From Phytoseiulus persimilis (Eukaryota > Arthropoda > Arachnida > Mesostigmata > Phytoseiidae): a DNA stretch of 64,000 nucleotides. Below are positions 60,313 to 64,000 of the stretch, piece by piece; the first letter of the stretch is position 1; every line of letters starts with the position of its first letter. Location: the NCBI GenBank assembly GCA_037576195.1, contig CM075103.1, positions 33,564,723 through 33,628,722 of the forward strand. Reading direction: 5' to 3'. The position numbers and the translations under genes were made by a program. Below the pieces are notes generated by a model. That model saw nothing but the letters and a program-made list of their open reading frames with translations. It had not been told where the DNA came from and searched no databases.

Positions 60313-63300
60313 CTAAGTTGGTCCTGACTGAAGCGGCCAACGACAGTACTCCGGACTAGCTGGACACACATGTGTGTTAAATTCAACAGTTCCTCAGAAC
60401 GGCCAAGACACGTCCAAGCGTGCTTTGGGTGGCTTCGAGGGATTCCTGTTTCTCAGTTCATGCCAAAACTATCCTCAGATCTTCAAAACTTAGAGTACGT
60501 TCAGGTAGAACTAAGACAATGACCGGGCCAGTCTCATCGCTATCTCGGGAATTCTGCAATAGTATCTGTGAACCCAGGATTAGGAAAACGGAATGCGGAT
60601 CGCTTGGTCCGAGCCGGTTCGCGAGCTTCTGAGGTTCGTGGCAGTCTGAGTCCCGTCATAGACTCGGGACGATGAGAGTGATGAGTTCAGTCCGCGGTCA
60701 TTGACATTTATTGTGGTCCGGGGTCACTCTTTGGGAAGGCAGTCGGCGTCATCAGTTTCAGCGGATTTCATGGTTCACGGAAGGAGTTCGTATCCTGGAC
60801 ATCTCCCTCACCTCCCGAGATTCCGCGCTATGAAAGCAGAAATGATATCTCACACATGTCTTCCTCTGGTGGCTCTGCTTCTTGAGTATTTGGAGGGGAA
60901 GTCTGGCCCTCGAACATCTGTTGCGGGAGTCCGATCTACCGGCCGTCCCAGATCAGGGAATCCAGTGTCCAAGTCTCTACCCCACGATTAAGTCGAGAGG
61001 CTTGAGCGAGTTTGAAATGCTGACCGGATCGGAATACCTCAGCGCTCAGAAATCGTGACGCAGAGCTCGGAAGTCAGTTCGCCAGTGTTTGCGGAGCCTC
61101 CATAACTCGAAACCGCATTCGAATCCTTCTCGATCACTGTAGAGAAACAGCCACGCCCACCAAATCGGTCAGCTTGATGCCGGGTGGCACTTTCCTCGAA
61201 CGCCTCCGAGGAACGGCCGCGGATTCCCACGACCGCAGAATAACTCCGTCACGGACCGTCTCATGAATTTCAGGGTAGCAGAAGCGGAAGAAGAATCAGA
61301 CGGAAGTGATGCGCAAGGGATCGCCAGTTCGCATCTCCGCCTCCGTTCGACGCGCTCCCGCGGCTTCCGCACAAAAATGTCCGGTGAAATCGATTTTCGA
61401 GCAATGTTGACCGAACGTTGTCTTCCTTGATTCGCGTTTTCCGCGGAAGTCGCGGCAATTTCTGAGCTCACTCAAGAAAGGGGACCTGTCCGGGCACGAA
61501 ACGCGGAGTTCATAGACGGCGGCTTCGGATTCGCCTCTCAGTTGGGCACGGAGGCCGATTTGGCTGCGCTCTGACGCTCGTTTCGCGGCGGAAGAGACGA
61601 CTCCGGCGGAACCCCTCAATCTTCTCTCAGATGCAAGGAACGTTTCTGAGCGAATCTCGCTACGTCTTCTCATCCCGCTTGCGTGCGCGAATCGGGGGTC
61701 CGCTCGGCAAGCAGCTGCTCTCCCGGACGGATTCCTCGGACTAGCGGCTGTCAGCGTTCTCTTCATTGAACGACCATCGAGTCCTCCCTCCCCCCCCCCC
61801 CCTGAGCTTCGGTCGAGCGTCGGCGGCGGCTCATCTCATGTACGGCATGACGAGGCGGCTCCGCTTTGCGAAAACTCCAGTTTCTCCTCATTGTTGAGCT
61901 CCATGAGAAGCCGGGCTTGGTTCCCACGCTTGGAGCTTCCCTCCAGGTGAAGTTTTCCTCCTCTCCCGAGCTTGCCCCGATCAGGAGAAGGGGCTCCTGG
62001 AAAAACCTGTTAGCGGAGCCCCGCGTTTCCCGGAAGGCCTATTCCCGAGCAAGGCTGTAGCGCGTCTTCCGCAAATGTAGCGCAACGCTGCGCACAATCC
62101 GCCTCGCTCGACGTTGGGATACATTCCCCTCGGGATTTCCGAAGCACTTAGCGAATGTCCCGCGAGTATCGTCGGCCACGGCCGCCGCTCACTCGAGTGG
62201 AAGCGTTCTCTCGGAAATGTGGCTGAAGCGCTGAGCTGATCTGAACGTGCCGTCTCCCGACTCAGTCCAAATCAACATAAAACCGCTCGTCGGCAGAGCT
62301 GTCACTGACTTTCCCTTCGGGGGAGTCTTGTCGGATCGAGACGGACCGGAGTCGATGCTCAGAGGCTCCCTGCACGGAAACCAGGAACGATGGATCGAAC
62401 CAGGCGGAAAACACCTGACACCAATTCATGGGCGGGCGGAAAGCAATAATTGATCTCTGCTCAAGATCCGGGAGGGTGATGCCGGTTCGGGCGAGCCGAT
62501 CAGGAAGGAAAACGATTCCAGCTCAGGAGGTCGAGGCACAGAACGAACAGCGAGCGTTCAGGGCAAGATGGATGGAATCTGTGGAAACCGTTACAGCGGC
62601 TCAAACAATGCCGATCGAACAACGCCCGGGGAGACAATGCCGATCAGCAGCAGCACCGACCGTCAGTCCGGAGAAAGTGCGATTTGCGTCGAACACGTCG
62701 TAGACGACAGTCGGCGCATGGGCCGACTGGTCCGAGGCCATCGCGTTCGACAGCGACGCAAGGAAGCGACAAAAACCCAATGTCGAATCGTGCCGGGGGT
62801 CTGGAAACCGGATGCCTGGATCGCGAGATTGGCCTAATGTTCGCTAATTCCTGATTCTCGGCTCAGGGCACTTTGCTCGCGCTGATTGCGCCAGTCAGAT
62901 CTATCGGAACGAGTTTCTGCGGGGAACACATTTTATGGCATTCAAAGTGCATCGGAATGATTTCCAAAATCCCGACGAACAATCTGTGAGACGTATGCGA
63001 TGCTCGTTCACGACGGATGCCACAGATTTCCTGTATGGCCAAATCCTCGGAGAACCATCATTGAAATCACACAATGTTGCAAAACCAGTTGAAGCGAGGT
63101 AAGGAGTGGCCTGAATTTAGGCATGAGTGTTCGTTGCCTCCGACAAGCATCTCGCCTCCGTTTTCCGAACAGTCATCAAGGCGACTGAAATCTGTCCGAT
63201 GGAAACTCATCCGGCAAATCGTCGGTACTCCCTCATTTTGTCGAAAACAGCCTCGCGGAACCTCTCGTGACGTGTTGCAAGGATTTTTCGTGGTAGTCGG

Positions 63301-63331
63301 TCCACTCCGTTATTCACTACTCAATTATTTA
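60313..63331. other. Unassigned region
   Basis: No supported gene. The 156-codon minus-strand frame at 61296-61766 is Arg/Ala/Ser-rich with no homology and probably reflects local composition. A poly-C run lies near 61790-61802. Confidence 0.4.
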
Positions 63332-63586
63332 TTACAAACCACACTCGTTCCATAGTCTGATTCCCGGACGACTAATCTCGGTGGCGATCCCGGTGAAATT
63401 ATTAGTGAATCCTCCTCCACGGCCACTAGGTCGTAGGAATTCGTTCATCCTTCTGGTTTCCCAGCGGTCGATGCGGAGATCCTCGAGAGACGAGCGGCGT
63501 GTCCCTAGAGAAACAACTGCCTCATTCACGCTGCCCGAAAGAAAATCAATGACTGCTTCAGGCATGGTCGATACCAACGTCCCCGG
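63332..63586 (-). other. Candidate terminal exon with pyrimidine-rich acceptor and overlapping AATAAA
   Basis: On the minus strand a textbook acceptor (a run of C/T, then CATAG) opens a phase-0 frame of 84 residues ending in TAA TAA. An AATAAA (plus-strand tttatt at 63328-63333) overlaps the stop. The translation is protein-like (MPEAVIDFLSGSVNEAVVSL; SSLEDLRIDRWETRRMNEFL; GRGGGFTNNFTGIATEI) but unrecognised. The opposite strand is also open here (63381-63824), so strand choice rests on the signals alone. The rest of the gene would lie in the last 400 bases or beyond the window. Confidence 0.35.
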
Positions 63587-64000
63587 CTATGAGGGGGAGG
63601 GGGGAGCAACGCGGGTGGGCTCCGTGCATTCACCAGAATGTGGAACCGATAAAGGGTTCCGGATGTCAGGAATACAGACCGGACTTTCTGTCCAGTTTTC
63701 ACGAGTTCACCCGGAACTCGAGGTGAAAATGAATTATTGGCTGGGGTCCATCCTCCGCTTCCGACCTCTAAACACGCCAATGTCGACGGGCGACATGGAA
63801 ACGTTTGCACTCCACCCATCATAAACTTCGATGGATTCGATTCCCGCCTCTGGCGATGGAGAGATCACCGTGAATATCTCACTCCTGATTCCATGCCCTC
63901 AGTATTCGCGGCTTGTAGTTTAGGAACAAATGACACGCTCGCTCATGATTTCAACGCAAGATCAAGATCAAAGAGGCGTCGAAGTAGTGGACGAAGGCGG
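63587..64000. other. Unassigned end of the window
   Basis: A minus-strand open segment near 63720-63880 reads ISPSPEAGIESIEVYDGW and could be an upstream exon of the candidate at 63332-63586, but I could not define its splice sites. Confidence 0.3.

Noticed and set aside
61296-61766. 156-codon minus-strand frame
   Set aside because: Arg/Ala/Ser-rich with no motif. A length this size is expected by chance in this much sequence.
1-64000. CRISPR arrays, operons, ribosome binding sites and bacterial promoters
   Set aside because: The window is eukaryotic. The only regular tandem array is a spacer-less 45-bp minisatellite.
1-64000. tRNA or rRNA genes
   Set aside because: I checked for B-box-like GGTTCGANNCC words (for example near 1383, 2388 and 2747), but none is accompanied by an A box and cloverleaf-compatible arms.

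Overview
The window looks like nuclear DNA of an arthropod. The evidence is spliced genes with GT/AG introns mostly of 80-530 nt, AATAAA polyadenylation signals, several kinds of eukaryotic transposon, no operons, and roughly balanced base composition. A chelicerate (mite-like) source is my guess, based on compact introns and a secreted Cys-rich protein resembling arthropod haemolymph proteins. No species marker is present. In a sequence of this composition, dozens of 80-150-codon open frames are expected by chance, so I call a gene only when homology, matched splice phases, a signal peptide or membrane segments support it.

Layout. Bases 1-8.6 kb hold nothing I recognise apart from a CT-rich tract. 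8.64-12.0 kb is a decayed DDE transposase with a SWIM-like tail. It is flanked on both sides, in opposite orientation, by a 45-bp minisatellite, with about 2 units on the left and about 48 on the right. 12.8-16.9 kb is a transposon graveyard: a 646-bp fold-back element with TA ends; an antisense relic of a LINE; and a 2.5-kb hAT-like element with an 8-bp target duplication, into which a Tigger/pogo-like element is nested. 18.57-20.30 kb is a 5'-truncated non-LTR retrotransposon whose reverse transcriptase frame is still open; the antisense relic at 13.7-14.3 kb belongs to the same family.

21.2-24.1 kb is the clearest host gene: a seven-coding-exon orthologue of polypeptide N-acetylgalactosaminyltransferase 2 (Golgi mucin-type O-glycosylation), complete from the stem to the ricin-like lectin domain. 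Only its start codon is unsettled. 24.1-32.4 kb has no gene I can support.

On the minus strand at 32.5-37.2 kb (possibly reaching 47.0 kb) lies a small multi-pass membrane protein gene, with two alternative candidate upstream exons. 53.5-54.4 kb carries a compact three-exon gene for a secreted Cys-rich protein of about 226 residues, with a TATA-like box and a polyadenylation signal. 57.08-57.56 kb is a non-autonomous hAT-like element with 8-bp target duplications and a central palindrome. Several isolated exon candidates (36.4, 47.3, 50.7, 60.1, 63.3 kb) are listed with low confidence.

The genes do not form a pathway. The notable biology is the repeat landscape: nested elements, element-derived satellites and fold-backs between ordinary host genes.
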